64,000 nt of DNA from Hyalangium versicolor (GCF_020103695.1 NZ_JAHXBF010000003.1:372001-436000); one strand, 5' to 3'. Positions 1-8,551 are shown, counted from the first letter of the stretch. A program made the numbers and translations. Notes: generated by a model from the sequence alone, not told the origin.

Positions 1-123
1 TGCGCCGTTGGGGCCCAAAAGCCCGAAGCACTCGCCCCGGCGGACTTCGAGATCCAAACCATTGACAGCTGTCTCGGAGCCAAACCGTTTGACGAGCCCC
101 CGCACGCGGATGGCTTCGCTCAT
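1..123 (-). CDS. ABC transporter ATP-binding protein, N-terminal fragment
   Basis: The first 41 residues of an ABC transporter ATPase run off the left edge of the window. The reading begins [15 protein letters not shown] and reaches LLGPNGA at residues 35-41, the start of the Walker A loop (GPNGAGKT in the family). The spacing from the start to Walker A is normal for a stand-alone ABC ATPase of drug or lipid exporters. The start is an ATG at 123. The gene diverges from the thioesterase at 190, leaving 66 bp between them, so both may be driven from the same short region. An exporter next to biosynthetic enzymes is common in natural-product loci, but the cargo cannot be told from this fragment. 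Confidence 0.88.
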   Translation of the reverse strand, partial: MSEAIRVRGLVKRFGSETAVNGLDLEVRRGECFGLLGPNGA

Positions 124-189
124 GGGTCGGAGATAGAAAAGAGCTGCTGCTTTGGCAATACAGGAAAGACGCTATTTCTCAGGTGCCCC

Positions 190-945
190 ATGTCCAGTCC
201 CTGGTTGCCCTTCTTCAGTGCCAATGCCAGCGCGCGGGTCCGCCTGCTCTGCTTTCCCTACGCGGGGGGTGGGGCTTCGCTCTATCGCTCTTGGAGTGGC
301 TTGCTGCCACCCACCGTGGAGCCGTGCGCCGTGCAGCTTCCCGGGCGTGAGGAGCGGGTGGAGGAGCCCTCCCTCGTTGCGTTCCCCAAGCTCATGGCGG
401 CGCTCGAGGAGGCGCTGATGCCGCTGCTGGTGGAGCGGCCCTTCGCGCTCTTTGGCCACAGCATGGGCGCGCTGATCGCCTTCGAGTTCGCCCGGCACCT
501 GCGGCGGCGGGGAGGACCCGCGCCCGTCTATCTCTTCGTGTCCGGGGCGCGTGCGCCTCAACTGCGCGGTTCGGGGTTGATGCTGCATGCGCTGCCGGAG
601 CCCGAGTTCCTCGCGGCGCTCCAACAGCTCGGCGCGGACGCCGCGGCCATTCTCGAGGTGCAGGAGGCCCGGGAGGTCTGGGGCCGGTTGATGCGGGCGG
701 ACCTTCAGCTGGCCGAGCTGTACAGCCCGGGGCCTGAGGCTCCGCTCGATTGTCCGGTGGCCGCCTTCGGGGGACTGTCGGACCCCACCGTGGCGAGAGA
801 GGAGCTGGCCGCCTGGCGCGAGCAGACCGGGCAGACCTTCTCGCTGCACATGCTGCCTGGGCAGCATCTCTTCGTTCGCTCGGGCGCTTCGCAGATCACC
901 CGGCTGCTCTGGCAGAAGCTTCGGGGCGTCGTGCCGGGGCTGTGA
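190..945 (+). CDS. Type II thioesterase (alpha/beta hydrolase)
   Basis: 251 residues, the usual size of the external (type II) thioesterases that edit NRPS or PKS assembly lines by removing mis-primed acyl groups from carrier proteins. The N-terminus carries the typical LLCFPYAGGGAS segment (about 19-30). The nucleophile elbow GHSMGA places the catalytic serine at residue 91. The probable Asp is D198 in GGLSDPT and the His is H226 in GQHLF, completing the triad. An AGGTG Shine-Dalgarno-like stretch lies a few bases before the ATG at 190. The gene converges on the M28 peptidase operon, with 17 bp between stop codons. No NRPS or PKS module is visible in this window, so its partner probably lies to the left. 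Confidence 0.9.
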   Translation: MSSPWLPFFSANASARVRLLCFPYAGGGASLYRSWSGLLPPTVEPCAVQLPGREERVEEPSLVAFPKLMAALEEALMPLLVERPFALFGHSMGALIAFEFARHLRRRGGPAPVYLFVSGARAPQLRGSGLMLHALPEPEFLAALQQLGADAAAILEVQEAREVWGRLMRADLQLAELYSPGPEAPLDCPVAAFGGLSDPTVAREELAAWREQTGQTFSLHMLPGQHLFVRSGASQITRLLWQKLRGVVPGL

Positions 946-962
946 GGGGACCGGTGCGGGCA

Positions 963-3287
963 TCACAGGTCCACGGTGCCGACCACCGTCACCTGGTCCG
1001 TGAGCGCGAACCCGTAGGGGATGGGCTCCGTGTTCGCTGGGCGGCTCTGGCCGGGATCGCCTGGGGCCTCCTTCAGATCGAAGCGGGTATCCGAGACCTG
1101 GAGCCGCACCGGGGTTCCAGCGGGGACCTCCAGTTCGACAGTGAGTCCGTCAGGGAGCGGGGCCCAGTACTCGATGACGCCTCCTCCCGTGTCTTCCTTC
1201 AGCTTCTTGAGGGCGGCTGGGCCGAGCTGCTCGCCCGCCACGGAGAGCCCCTGGAGCGGCAGGCCTGGAGCCAGCAGCAATTGGAGCCGAGGCGCCTGCC
1301 GCCGGGAGGCCACCTGGAGGGTGAGTTTGCGCGTACCTTCGGAGGTGACGTCGCGGCTCACTCGCACCTCGGGCGCCTGGAGCGGCGTCATGGGCGCGGG
1401 GGCAGTGTGGACGCTGCGCCAGAAGGTGGGGAAGTACGTGTCCAGCAGGCGCTGGTCGGCAGCGCTGCCGAGGAACTTCGCGGTCCAGGTGTCGGGCGCG
1501 AAGTCACTGGAGGCCCAGAGCGCCTCCGAGCGGGCCGTGTCCACGAGGTAGATGAGGCTGGCGGGGCGAGGGTGGGCCGCATCGAAGCGCTCGCGGAAGA
1601 CGCCGGTGCACAGCAGCACCAGGCTCAGCCCCAACGCGGGCAGCGCGGTGGCCCGTCCCAGGCGCTGGGCCGTGAAGAGCTGTGGCAAGAGCAGCCCCAC
1701 CCAGAGCGCGAGGAGCAACGCCACCCCGCCCGCCAGGCCCAGCGTCAGCGCCACGTAGAGGTTGATGACCTGGGGAACCCAGAGCAACAGCGTAGGGAGG
1801 GTGGTGGCCGCCAGCCCCAGGATCACTTCAGGGGAGGGGGGCTCCTGGGATGAGCGGAGCAGGAGCCACAGCCCCAGCGTGCCGCTGAGCACCGGCCAGG
1901 TGAACAGGTAGCTCATGCCGCTCACGAGCAGCGAGGTGAGCAGCCCCAGCAGGAGCCAGCAGCACAATGCCCCCGCGAACAGCTCTCCCGGGCGCAGCAG
2001 CTTGCGCAGGAACGCACCCTGGAGCGCGGCGACCACCGCGACCGTCAAGGCCACCAGGCCCGCGATGAAGAGGTGATTGTGATAGGCGTCGTTCTGCGGC
2101 AGCTCTCGCAGCCCTCCGTCGATGGCGCCCACGGCCATCCACGCCACGAACGAGGCCACCGCCGTAACCACGCCAACGGCCAGGAGTGCCGCCAGGCCCA
2201 GCGAGACACGCCCCCACCGGAGCTTTCCCTGCTTCGTCCCCCGGACAAGGGTGGCAGCCAGGGCGATCAGCGACAGGAGCGCCAGGGGCACTGACCATGA
2301 AGCCGGGTAGTGGACCAGCAGCGAGCCGAGGTTGAAGTAGATGCTGTCATCGGGGCTGGGGGCACCCAGCTCGACCTGGCCCAGGTGGCGCGCGAGCGAG
2401 AGCATCGACTCACCCTGCTGCTGCAGGCTGCGCGGATCGAGGTTCGCCACGTCGTCCAAGCGGGCGTGGTAGCGCATGAAGCCGTCGATCCAGCCGAAGT
2501 TGAGGCCCGCCTTGCCCTGTTCGAGGAACACGGTGAGGTCCGTGTCGTTGGGGAGCCGGCGGTAGACCTCGTAGAACAGGGAGCTGGCCTGGGCGGAGAT
2601 TCCCGCGCGTGCCGCCTGGGCGATGAGCCAACTGTTGCCGGTGCTGGACTGGAACAGCAGCGAGGGCCCGTGCGAGCCGCGAGCCTCGAAGTTGAGGACG
2701 ACGGCGACCTTCTGCGCCAGCGGGTGCTTCTGAGCGAAGGCCCGGGCTCCCTCCAGTCCTACCTCCTCTGCATCGGTGAAGAGGAAGATGAGGTCATTGC
2801 GAAGCCGAGGCCCTGTCTTCAAGGCGCGCAGGGTCTCCAGCATGGCGGCCACCGCGGCCCCGTTGTCGCTGGCCCCGGGCGAGGTGGGCACCGAGTCGTA
2901 ATGGGCCACGATGGCGACCGCCTTGTCGGCATTCTCGCCTTCCAGCCGTGCGATGACGTTGTGGACGGTGGCCCCGGGGATGAAATACGGCGTCAGGTCC
3001 GGTGCGAGCGCGGAGGTGGTTTGCACCTCGGGCGTCACTCCGAGTTCGCGCAGGCTCCGCAGCAGGTACTCACGCACCTCCCGGTGGGCGTCGGATCCCA
3101 CTGGGTGAGGGACCGCGGCGATCCGCTCCACGTGCTGGCGGGCCCGCAGCGCGGAGAACGCCTCGGCGGGAGCTGTGATCGGCAGGGGGTCCGGAGCCCC
3201 CGCGCAGCGCAGGGTGAGCAGGACCGTGACGGCGACGAGGGCCAGCGCGCCGAGGCTGGCGATGCGGTAGGGGGGCATGGCGTTCAT
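963..3287 (-). CDS. Membrane-anchored M28 family zinc peptidase
   Basis: 774 residues. An N-terminal hydrophobic segment (about 9-27) is followed by an M28 aminopeptidase domain: AHYDSVPTSPGASDNG supplies the His/Asp zinc ligands and bridging Asp, and FLFTDAEEVGLEG the catalytic Glu pair. From about residue 330 onward there are several hydrophobic stretches consistent with multiple membrane segments, then a soluble C-terminal domain. This layout resembles the ER metallopeptidase-1/Fxna branch of M28. The start ATG overlaps the stop of the ATP-grasp gene by 4 bp (ATGA), so the two are translationally coupled and it is the last gene of the operon. In that setting it may trim or activate a peptide product at the cell surface. 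That role is inference; the peptidase assignment is firm. Confidence 0.88.
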   Translation of the reverse strand: MNAMPPYRIASLGALALVAVTVLLTLRCAGAPDPLPITAPAEAFSALRARQHVERIAAVPHPVGSDAHREVREYLLRSLRELGVTPEVQTTSALAPDLTPYFIPGATVHNVIARLEGENADKAVAIVAHYDSVPTSPGASDNGAAVAAMLETLRALKTGPRLRNDLIFLFTDAEEVGLEGARAFAQKHPLAQKVAVVLNFEARGSHGPSLLFQSSTGNSWLIAQAARAGISAQASSLFYEVYRRLPNDTDLTVFLEQGKAGLNFGWIDGFMRYHARLDDVANLDPRSLQQQGESMLSLARHLGQVELGAPSPDDSIYFNLGSLLVHYPASWSVPLALLSLIALAATLVRGTKQGKLRWGRVSLGLAALLAVGVVTAVASFVAWMAVGAIDGGLRELPQNDAYHNHLFIAGLVALTVAVVAALQGAFLRKLLRPGELFAGALCCWLLLGLLTSLLVSGMSYLFTWPVLSGTLGLWLLLRSSQEPPSPEVILGLAATTLPTLLLWVPQVINLYVALTLGLAGGVALLLALWVGLLLPQLFTAQRLGRATALPALGLSLVLLCTGVFRERFDAAHPRPASLIYLVDTARSEALWASSDFAPDTWTAKFLGSAADQRLLDTYFPTFWRSVHTAPAPMTPLQAPEVRVSRDVTSEGTRKLTLQVASRRQAPRLQLLLAPGLPLQGLSVAGEQLGPAALKKLKEDTGGGVIEYWAPLPDGLTVELEVPAGTPVRLQVSDTRFDLKEAPGDPGQSRPANTEPIPYGFALTDQVTVVGTVDL

Positions 3288-4549
3288 TCCCCGGTTCCCG
3301 CGGTGTCCACCTCGAGCTGGATGAGCCCCAGCGCCTGATCGATCTCACGGAGCACTCTGGCCCGGTCCTCGCCGCTCGCGATGACGTAGCCCAGTCGATC
3401 GCTGGCACTCTCCGGCGGGCGCACGCGGGTACCAGGGCCCTTGTCCACGCTGAGCTCGCGCACGCTGGCGACCTGTCGTGCCTCCTCCACCCCGCGCACT
3501 GCGGCCAGCCGCCCCCGGCGGTCCGACGTCACGAAGCGGATGGAGGCCATCGCCTGCTGTCGGGGACGCAGGTCCACCGGCTTGCCGAGCAACTGGTCCA
3601 GCAGCACCGACAGCAGATCAATCCCCGTGGCATGCCGCACCAACTCGGGGATCATTCCTCCGGCCAGCCGTGGGTTGATCTCGATGACCACCGGGCCCTG
3701 GGGACAGAGGCGGATCTCCGTGTGGGCGGGCCCCAGGTCGAAGCCCACGGCGTCCAGCGCGGCCACCACGGACTGTTCGAGCGCCTGGCGCTCCGCGGGG
3801 GGCAGGTCCGCAGGGAAGTCGTGCCCCAGCTCCACGAAGTGCGGAGGCGGGGAGAGGTACTTTTGGGTGATGCCGATGATCCGGGTGTCGCTCTTGGACA
3901 GGGTGACCGTCTCGACGCTGAACTCGGGCCCGTTGAGCAGGCTCTCCACCAGGACGTGGCCGGCCAGGGGTTGGCCACGCTCGTTCACCTGGCGCGAGGA
4001 CAGCGCGGTGAAGTGCGAGAGGAATTCCTCCCGATTCCGCACCAGCCTGACTCCGGTGCTGCCGCTCTCCGCGGGAGGCTTGACGACGCAGGGGTATGTC
4101 AGCTGCTCGCTGAGCTGGAGCGCCTCCTGCTCGGAGGTGACGAGCCAGAAGTCCGGCGTGGGCAGTCCGGCCTCACGTAGCACCTTCCGCGCCTCGTACT
4201 TCTCGTGACAGATGAGCGCTGCCCGAGGGTTGAGGTACCGCAGGCGAAGCCGGGCGGCCAGCGACGCCACCAGCGGTACATAGAAGGTGGAGAACGTCAG
4301 CAGTGCGTCGATCTGCTCGCGCGCCTGGAGCTGGGTGACGCAGGTGGTGACCGCCGCCGGCTCATTGGTCTCGGCCTCCAGTACGCGCAGGGTGGGAGAC
4401 CCCGCGAGCCGGCCGAGGAAGGGGTACTTGCCGGGCTGCCGGGTGATGAAGGTGACGCGCTGCCGCTGCTCCAGCAGTCGCTCCACCGCCAGCTTGCCGG
4501 TGCCGGTGGTGTTGCTCTCGACGAAGACGAAGTGGTGCGTGTCTGTCAC
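3284..4549 (-). CDS. ATP-grasp carboxylate-amine ligase
   Basis: 421 residues with an ATP-grasp fold. CHEKYEARKVLREAGLPTP marks the start of the grasp domain, YPCVVKPPAESGSTGVRLV the nucleotide-binding lysine loop, and EINPRLAGGMIPELV the Mg-binding Glu/Asn motif near the C-terminal end of the domain. The EINPRLAGG form is typical of amino-acid or dipeptide ligases of the BacD/DdaF kind, which join an acyl-phosphate to an amine. It has 4-bp ATGA overlaps with both the upstream cysteine-synthase-like gene and the downstream peptidase gene, so it sits in the middle of a coupled operon. Its substrate is not visible; a diamino acid or a dipeptide would fit the neighbours. Confidence 0.87.
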   Translation of the reverse strand: MTDTHHFVFVESNTTGTGKLAVERLLEQRQRVTFITRQPGKYPFLGRLAGSPTLRVLEAETNEPAAVTTCVTQLQAREQIDALLTFSTFYVPLVASLAARLRLRYLNPRAALICHEKYEARKVLREAGLPTPDFWLVTSEQEALQLSEQLTYPCVVKPPAESGSTGVRLVRNREEFLSHFTALSSRQVNERGQPLAGHVLVESLLNGPEFSVETVTLSKSDTRIIGITQKYLSPPPHFVELGHDFPADLPPAERQALEQSVVAALDAVGFDLGPAHTEIRLCPQGPVVIEINPRLAGGMIPELVRHATGIDLLSVLLDQLLGKPVDLRPRQQAMASIRFVTSDRRGRLAAVRGVEEARQVASVRELSVDKGPGTRVRPPESASDRLGYVIASGEDRARVLREIDQALGLIQLEVDTAGTGE

Positions 4550-5652
4550 AGGCCAAGTTCCCGGGTGATGTCCGAGCTGAGGGACACCTCGGGGGAATGG
4601 TACGGCACCGAGCCATCATGCGGCAGCGGGGCGTAGCTCCAGCGCTGGGCCACGTCCACGCCGTAGCGGATGCGCTGCGGTGCGGCCGCCGCCTCCTGTC
4701 CCGTCAGGTTGTGCTTGGCCAGGTACTCGTCCGAGTAGATGGTCTCGCCGTAGCGATCCCCTCGGTCGGGCAGCAGGCAGACCACGTTCTGGTCCGGACC
4801 GAACTGCTCAGCCACCCAGGAGGCCACGATGTAGACGGCCCCTGAAGAACCGCCGGCGAAGATTCCCTCGCGCCGGGCCAGCTCGCGGCAGCCTTGGAAC
4901 ACCTCTCCGTCCGAGAGCCAGTGCGCCTCGTCGATGACGCGGTAGTTGATGTTGCCCGCGATGATGCTGTTGCCGTGGCCGCTCTGCAGGCGCGCCATGT
5001 TGGGCTGGTTGAATTGCACCGAGCCGACAGCATCCACGGCGATCGAGCGCAGGTGGGGCAGCTTCTTCTTCAGCCCGGCGCTGGTGCCGCTCAGCGAACC
5101 GCCGCTGCCCACCGAGGCCACCAGCGCGGCGATGTTGCCATCGAGCGCCTCGAGCAGCTCGCCCGCCATCTGTTCGGTATACGCGCCCGGGTTGCTGGGG
5201 CTCTCGTACTGCTGGGGCCAGTAGGCACCGGGTGTGTTCTCCAGCACCTGCTTGAGCCGCGCCAGCCGGGACTGCTGCCACCCGCCCGTGGGGTGATAGG
5301 TCTCCACCACCTGGACCTCCGCGCCCAGGGCCCGCAGCTTGGCGGCCGTGCTCACGTCGATGCGCGGGTCGGTGACGATGATCACGCGGTAGCCCTTGAC
5401 GCAGCCGACGCGCGCCAGGCCCTCGGCCATCGTGCCCGAGGAGCTCTCCACGATGACACCGCCGGGACGCAGCAGTCCCTTGGCCTCGGCGTCCTCCACC
5501 ATCCTGACCGCGACGCGATCCTTCATCTGCCCGGGCATGTGCATTTCGAGCTTGGCCCAGAGCTTCGCGCGGGGCTTGGAGACGGCGCGGCCGCGCAAGG
5601 CGACCAGCGGGGTGTTCTTCATCAACTCGAGTACGGAGGAGACCTTGAGCAT
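4546..5652 (-). CDS. PLP-dependent cysteine-synthase-like enzyme
   Basis: 368 residues of fold type II PLP enzyme. The Schiff-base lysine is K44 in MPGQMKDRVA, matching the SVKDR motif of O-acetylserine sulfhydrylases. The substrate loop that reads SSGNTG in true cysteine synthases is SSSGTMAEG here, and the phosphate-binding glycine loop appears as SVGSGGSLSGT. The altered asparagine loop points away from housekeeping cysteine synthesis and toward the SbnA/DcsD-like group, which uses other nucleophiles in beta-substitution of activated serine. It lies 15 bp downstream of the argininosuccinate-lyase-like gene and overlaps the ATP-grasp gene by 4 bp. I infer a role in making a non-proteinogenic amino acid; the exact nucleophile is unknown. 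Confidence 0.85.
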   Translation of the reverse strand: MLKVSSVLELMKNTPLVALRGRAVSKPRAKLWAKLEMHMPGQMKDRVAVRMVEDAEAKGLLRPGGVIVESSSGTMAEGLARVGCVKGYRVIIVTDPRIDVSTAAKLRALGAEVQVVETYHPTGGWQQSRLARLKQVLENTPGAYWPQQYESPSNPGAYTEQMAGELLEALDGNIAALVASVGSGGSLSGTSAGLKKKLPHLRSIAVDAVGSVQFNQPNMARLQSGHGNSIIAGNINYRVIDEAHWLSDGEVFQGCRELARREGIFAGGSSGAVYIVASWVAEQFGPDQNVVCLLPDRGDRYGETIYSDEYLAKHNLTGQEAAAAPQRIRYGVDVAQRWSYAPLPHDGSVPYHSPEVSLSSDITRELGL

Positions 5653-5667
5653 GGCAGGTGGGAGCGA

Positions 5668-7185
5668 TCAATGGCCCGCGGGGGGCTGGGTAAGGGCACG
5701 GGTCTGCTGCAGCAGGAGGGCCTCTGCGCCCTCGAGCCCCTGGCGCCAGAGGGTGAGCTGGCTGGCGATGCTCTGCGCCGAGAGGCGTTCGAGGTGCTCG
5801 AGGACGGTCTGCGGCGCGGGGCCTCCGCCGTGAGCCGCCATCTGCATGCAGTTCTCGGGAGCCAGGGCCTGGGCGAGCTCTCCCTCCTCGAGGGGGAACT
5901 GCCGCGAGGTGGCCTGGGCGAGCAGGCCCTCCAGGTGTGTCTTCAGCTCCGCGATGGGCGGGAGCGCACCCGCGGGTTTCTGGGCCACATAGCGGCCTAC
6001 CACGTCATGAGCTGTCCGGAAGGCGAGGCCATGGCGGGCAACGAGGTAGTCCGCCAGCGCCGTCATCGTCGTGTCCGCATCGACGAGGAACTCTCGCATC
6101 CGCTCGGGGCGCGGCTCGATGTGTTGGAGCAGCAGCGTCATCAGGCGCAGGGCCTTGCTCAGGGCGCGGAGGGCCGGCCAGAGGTGGGCGGCTGCCTCGC
6201 CGCTCACCTCGACGCTGTTGGCATAGGCGGTGTTCTTCATCCCCATGAGGGCGTTGACGAGCGCGCCCGCGGGGTACACCGCCTGGCCGCGGATGTTCTC
6301 CAGGACGAAGGCGTTGCGCTTCTGCGGCATGATGGAGCTGGTGCTCACCAGCTCGTCGGGCCAGTCCAGGAAGCCATAGGCCATGCTGCCCCAGGATTGC
6401 AGGTCCGTCGCCAAGCGCGTCAGCGTCGAGCCGAGCATTGCCAGCGCGCTCAGCACCTGGATGACGTAGTCCCGCGAAGCCACCGCATCCACCGAGTTGT
6501 CGAAGGGCTCGGAGAAGCCCAGCAGCTGGGCCACTTCGCGGGGGTTGATGGGGAAGGACGTGCCGCCGCCGGCTGCCGCGCCCATGGGGCAGCGATTCAC
6601 GGTGGCGTAGGTGTTGGCCAGCCAGGTGGTGCCGCGCGTGAACTCCGCCAGCACGGCGGCCAGGTAGTGGCCGAGCGTGCCCGGCTGCGCGGGCTGCAGG
6701 TGGGTGAAGGCGCTCATCAGCGTCCGCGTGTGCTGGCGAGCCACCGTTTGCAGCGTCTCTCGGAGCGCCTCGCAGTCCGTGAGGAGCTCCAGCAACTGTG
6801 CGCGCAGGCGCATCCTCGTGACGGTGGCGTTGATGTCGTTGCGGCTGCGGGCCACGTGCGCGGCACCGCCCACCTCCGCGCCGAGCTGGTGGATGTACTC
6901 CTGCTCGTACATCAGATAGAGGCCGCGGTGCGCTGGAGGAGGCTCGAACACCGTCTCTCCGGCGTCTACGCGGGTCCGCAGCGAGGCGTTGACCTCGAGC
7001 AGCCGCGTTACTGTACCGGTGGGGAGGATCCCCTGGTGGGCCAGCATCACCAGGTGGGCCGCGTCGATGCGCAGCAGGTGCGGCAGCACGAGCCGCTGGT
7101 CCTCCGCGAAGCTGGGCTCATACAGCAGCTTGAAGAGGACCGGGTGGGGAGGGCGGGTGATGCGGCCGATACCCTGTGCACTCAA
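5668..7185 (-). CDS. Argininosuccinate lyase-like enzyme (fumarase/aspartase superfamily)
   Basis: 505 residues if translation starts at the TTG at 7185, which overlaps the TGA of the upstream YbaK gene as TTGA; a longer open frame upstream only shadows that gene. The superfamily signature is present as TSSIMPQKRN (GSSxMPxKxN in the family), and ARSRNDINATVTRMRLRAQL matches the region that holds substrate in argininosuccinate lyases. It is slightly longer than housekeeping ArgH. Members cleave C-N bonds to release fumarate. No other arginine-biosynthetic gene is near, so a specialised role together with the cysteine-synthase-like and ATP-grasp enzymes is more likely than arginine synthesis. 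Non-ATG initiation coupled to the preceding stop is an inference from the overlap. Confidence 0.84.
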   Translation of the reverse strand: MSAQGIGRITRPPHPVLFKLLYEPSFAEDQRLVLPHLLRIDAAHLVMLAHQGILPTGTVTRLLEVNASLRTRVDAGETVFEPPPAHRGLYLMYEQEYIHQLGAEVGGAAHVARSRNDINATVTRMRLRAQLLELLTDCEALRETLQTVARQHTRTLMSAFTHLQPAQPGTLGHYLAAVLAEFTRGTTWLANTYATVNRCPMGAAAGGGTSFPINPREVAQLLGFSEPFDNSVDAVASRDYVIQVLSALAMLGSTLTRLATDLQSWGSMAYGFLDWPDELVSTSSIMPQKRNAFVLENIRGQAVYPAGALVNALMGMKNTAYANSVEVSGEAAAHLWPALRALSKALRLMTLLLQHIEPRPERMREFLVDADTTMTALADYLVARHGLAFRTAHDVVGRYVAQKPAGALPPIAELKTHLEGLLAQATSRQFPLEEGELAQALAPENCMQMAAHGGGPAPQTVLEHLERLSAQSIASQLTLWRQGLEGAEALLLQQTRALTQPPAGH

Positions 7186-7709
7186 CGTGCACCTGCCTGG
7201 GGCGGGGGCTCGGTGTCCGCGGCGATGTCCGCCACCACCGCGCCCGTTCGCTGGACGATATCGGCGGGGGTGATGCGCAGCATGTGCTGCTCGTCTCCTC
7301 CGCCGCCAAAGACGATGTCGTACTGGAGCACGCGCTGATCGATGACGATGGGCACCGGTGTGACATGCCCGATGGGCGGTACTCCGCCGACCGCATAGCC
7401 AGTGACGCGCAGCACGGTGTCGGGGCTGGCCAGCTTCATCTGCGTGAGTTGCAGCGCGTTCGCGACCTTCGTGATGGCGATCCGGATGTCTCCCGGTGCG
7501 ATGGCCAGGCACACCCGCGTCGGATCCTTCTTCCCCTCGAGCACGATGCTCTTGACGATCTGCCCGGGCGTGACGCCGAGCGCGGCAGCGGCCAGGGGCA
7601 CCGTGGGCATGTCGCTTCCGGGCTTCACCAGGGTCGCCTGCACCTGATGCTGCTCCAGGTAACGGCGCAGCCGGCCACTGGCCTCCGCCGGGGTTTCTTG
7701 GGAATCCAT
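7182..7709 (-). CDS. YbaK/EbsC-type aminoacyl-tRNA deacylase
   Basis: 175 residues. The YbaK/ProX fold is recognisable from LGVTPGQIVKSIVLEG, with the conserved catalytic-pocket lysine, and from TGYAVGGVPPIGH, the glycine-rich GGxxPxG motif. Family members hydrolyse tRNAs mischarged with small or non-cognate amino acids in the cytoplasm. It is the first gene of the five-gene minus-strand operon and its stop overlaps the TTG start of the lyase gene. Placed ahead of genes that seem to make an unusual amino acid, it could protect translation by clearing tRNA mischarged with that product; this is inference. The 163 bp upstream, to the Imm11 stop, hold the only space for the operon promoter. I see no convincing -35/-10 pair there. 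Confidence 0.9.
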   Translation of the reverse strand: MDSQETPAEASGRLRRYLEQHQVQATLVKPGSDMPTVPLAAAALGVTPGQIVKSIVLEGKKDPTRVCLAIAPGDIRIAITKVANALQLTQMKLASPDTVLRVTGYAVGGVPPIGHVTPVPIVIDQRVLQYDIVFGGGGDEQHMLRITPADIVQRTGAVVADIAADTEPPPQAGAR

Positions 7710-7872
7710 GTTGATCCGAATTTAGCGTGGTTCTGAAGGGGTTGACCAGTTGGAACAGCGCGACGACTCGGCGATTTCTTCTTGGCCCTTGAACGGGGGA
7801 AGACCGAACTCGGTGCTGGTGACGGTGCAGGCCGAGGAGCAGGGGGCTCGTGGCTGCCGGTGAGGGGATGCC

Positions 7873-8442
7873 TCAGGTCACGCGCTCGAAATCCACTCCC
7901 AAATTGCCGACCCTTTCGAGCGCAGCCTTGATTTCCTCCGAGACAATGAGTGCGGTTTTGAATTTCTCCGGCCTGAAGATCCGCGCGCCTTCAGTCTTCG
8001 CTGGGTCAATTCGCAAGCCGTAGATCCAGCGATACTGCCCAGCATACTCAGGGAAGGGGTCTTCTTCGGTATAATGATGCACTTCGCGGCAGTTCGCTTC
8101 ATCAATACAGTCGATGGCTTTGACTGCGTTGACAATGAAATACCGTCGCGGCTCTCCCTCCACTGTCACTGGGAACAGTTGCACATCATCAGGAGCAAGC
8201 GTCCTGAAGACATATGCAACGGCTTCGCTAATGATGGGTACACGCTCGATTCCAGTAAACACGAAGGTGCGTCGCTCGCCTTGATGATCAATCTGGGCCT
8301 TCATAGGCCCAGGGTCTTGGAGGATGCGCCCTTCTCCAAACATCCAAGGTTCATCGAATTCGCCGCCTGACTCCGGTATGGGTGTCGCGATGAGCCATTG
8401 AGGAACATCAGCCCTATCTATCCAGTAAAAGTGACTCTCCAC
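7873..8442 (-). CDS. Imm11-like (DUF1629) immunity protein
   Basis: 189 residues. The ending, ALIVSEEIKAALERVGNLGVDFERV, and the middle segment, FIVNAVKAIDCID, match the pattern of the Imm11/DUF1629 immunity family that accompanies polymorphic toxins in myxobacteria. These are cytoplasmic proteins that neutralise a cognate toxin. The start is a GTG at 8442 with a strong GGGGGAG upstream. It lies one base after the stop of a truncated reading frame that looks like a toxin tail (8444-8551), so this is an orphan immunity gene. The base composition is visibly more AT-rich than the operon to its left, in keeping with horizontal transfer. The family assignment is from memory of the sequence pattern. 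Confidence 0.72.
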   Translation of the reverse strand: MESHFYWIDRADVPQWLIATPIPESGGEFDEPWMFGEGRILQDPGPMKAQIDHQGERRTFVFTGIERVPIISEAVAYVFRTLAPDDVQLFPVTVEGEPRRYFIVNAVKAIDCIDEANCREVHHYTEEDPFPEYAGQYRWIYGLRIDPAKTEGARIFRPEKFKTALIVSEEIKAALERVGNLGVDFERVT

Positions 8443-8443
8443 C

Positions 8444-8551
8444 TCACTCCCCCACCTTCACAATGTAACTCCGCAGCTCCGAGCCCGGTGTAAGCAATTC
8501 ATTTGCAGTCTTCGCGAGTTCATTCATCAGCCTTGCCCGGCAAGCTTCAGT
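8444..8551 (-). pseudogene. Truncated C-terminal tail of a toxin gene
   Basis: An in-frame stretch of 35 codons without a usable start ends in TGA one base before the GTG of the Imm11-like gene. It reads ...RLMNELAKTANELL, then TPGSELRSYIVKVGE. An in-frame TAA stops it upstream, and a neighbouring frame before that reads LRKLKLAGQG, which suggests a frameshift. The stop-to-start spacing is what one expects of a toxin gene coupled to its immunity gene. I read it as the remnant of the cognate toxin; the toxin family cannot be named. Confidence 0.5.

Noticed and set aside
4894..7338. An open frame of 814 codons on the plus strand
   Set aside because: It lies opposite the lyase and cysteine-synthase-like genes, which have family motifs. 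Its residues are biased to Arg, Gly, His and Ala as expected of an antisense frame in GC-rich DNA.
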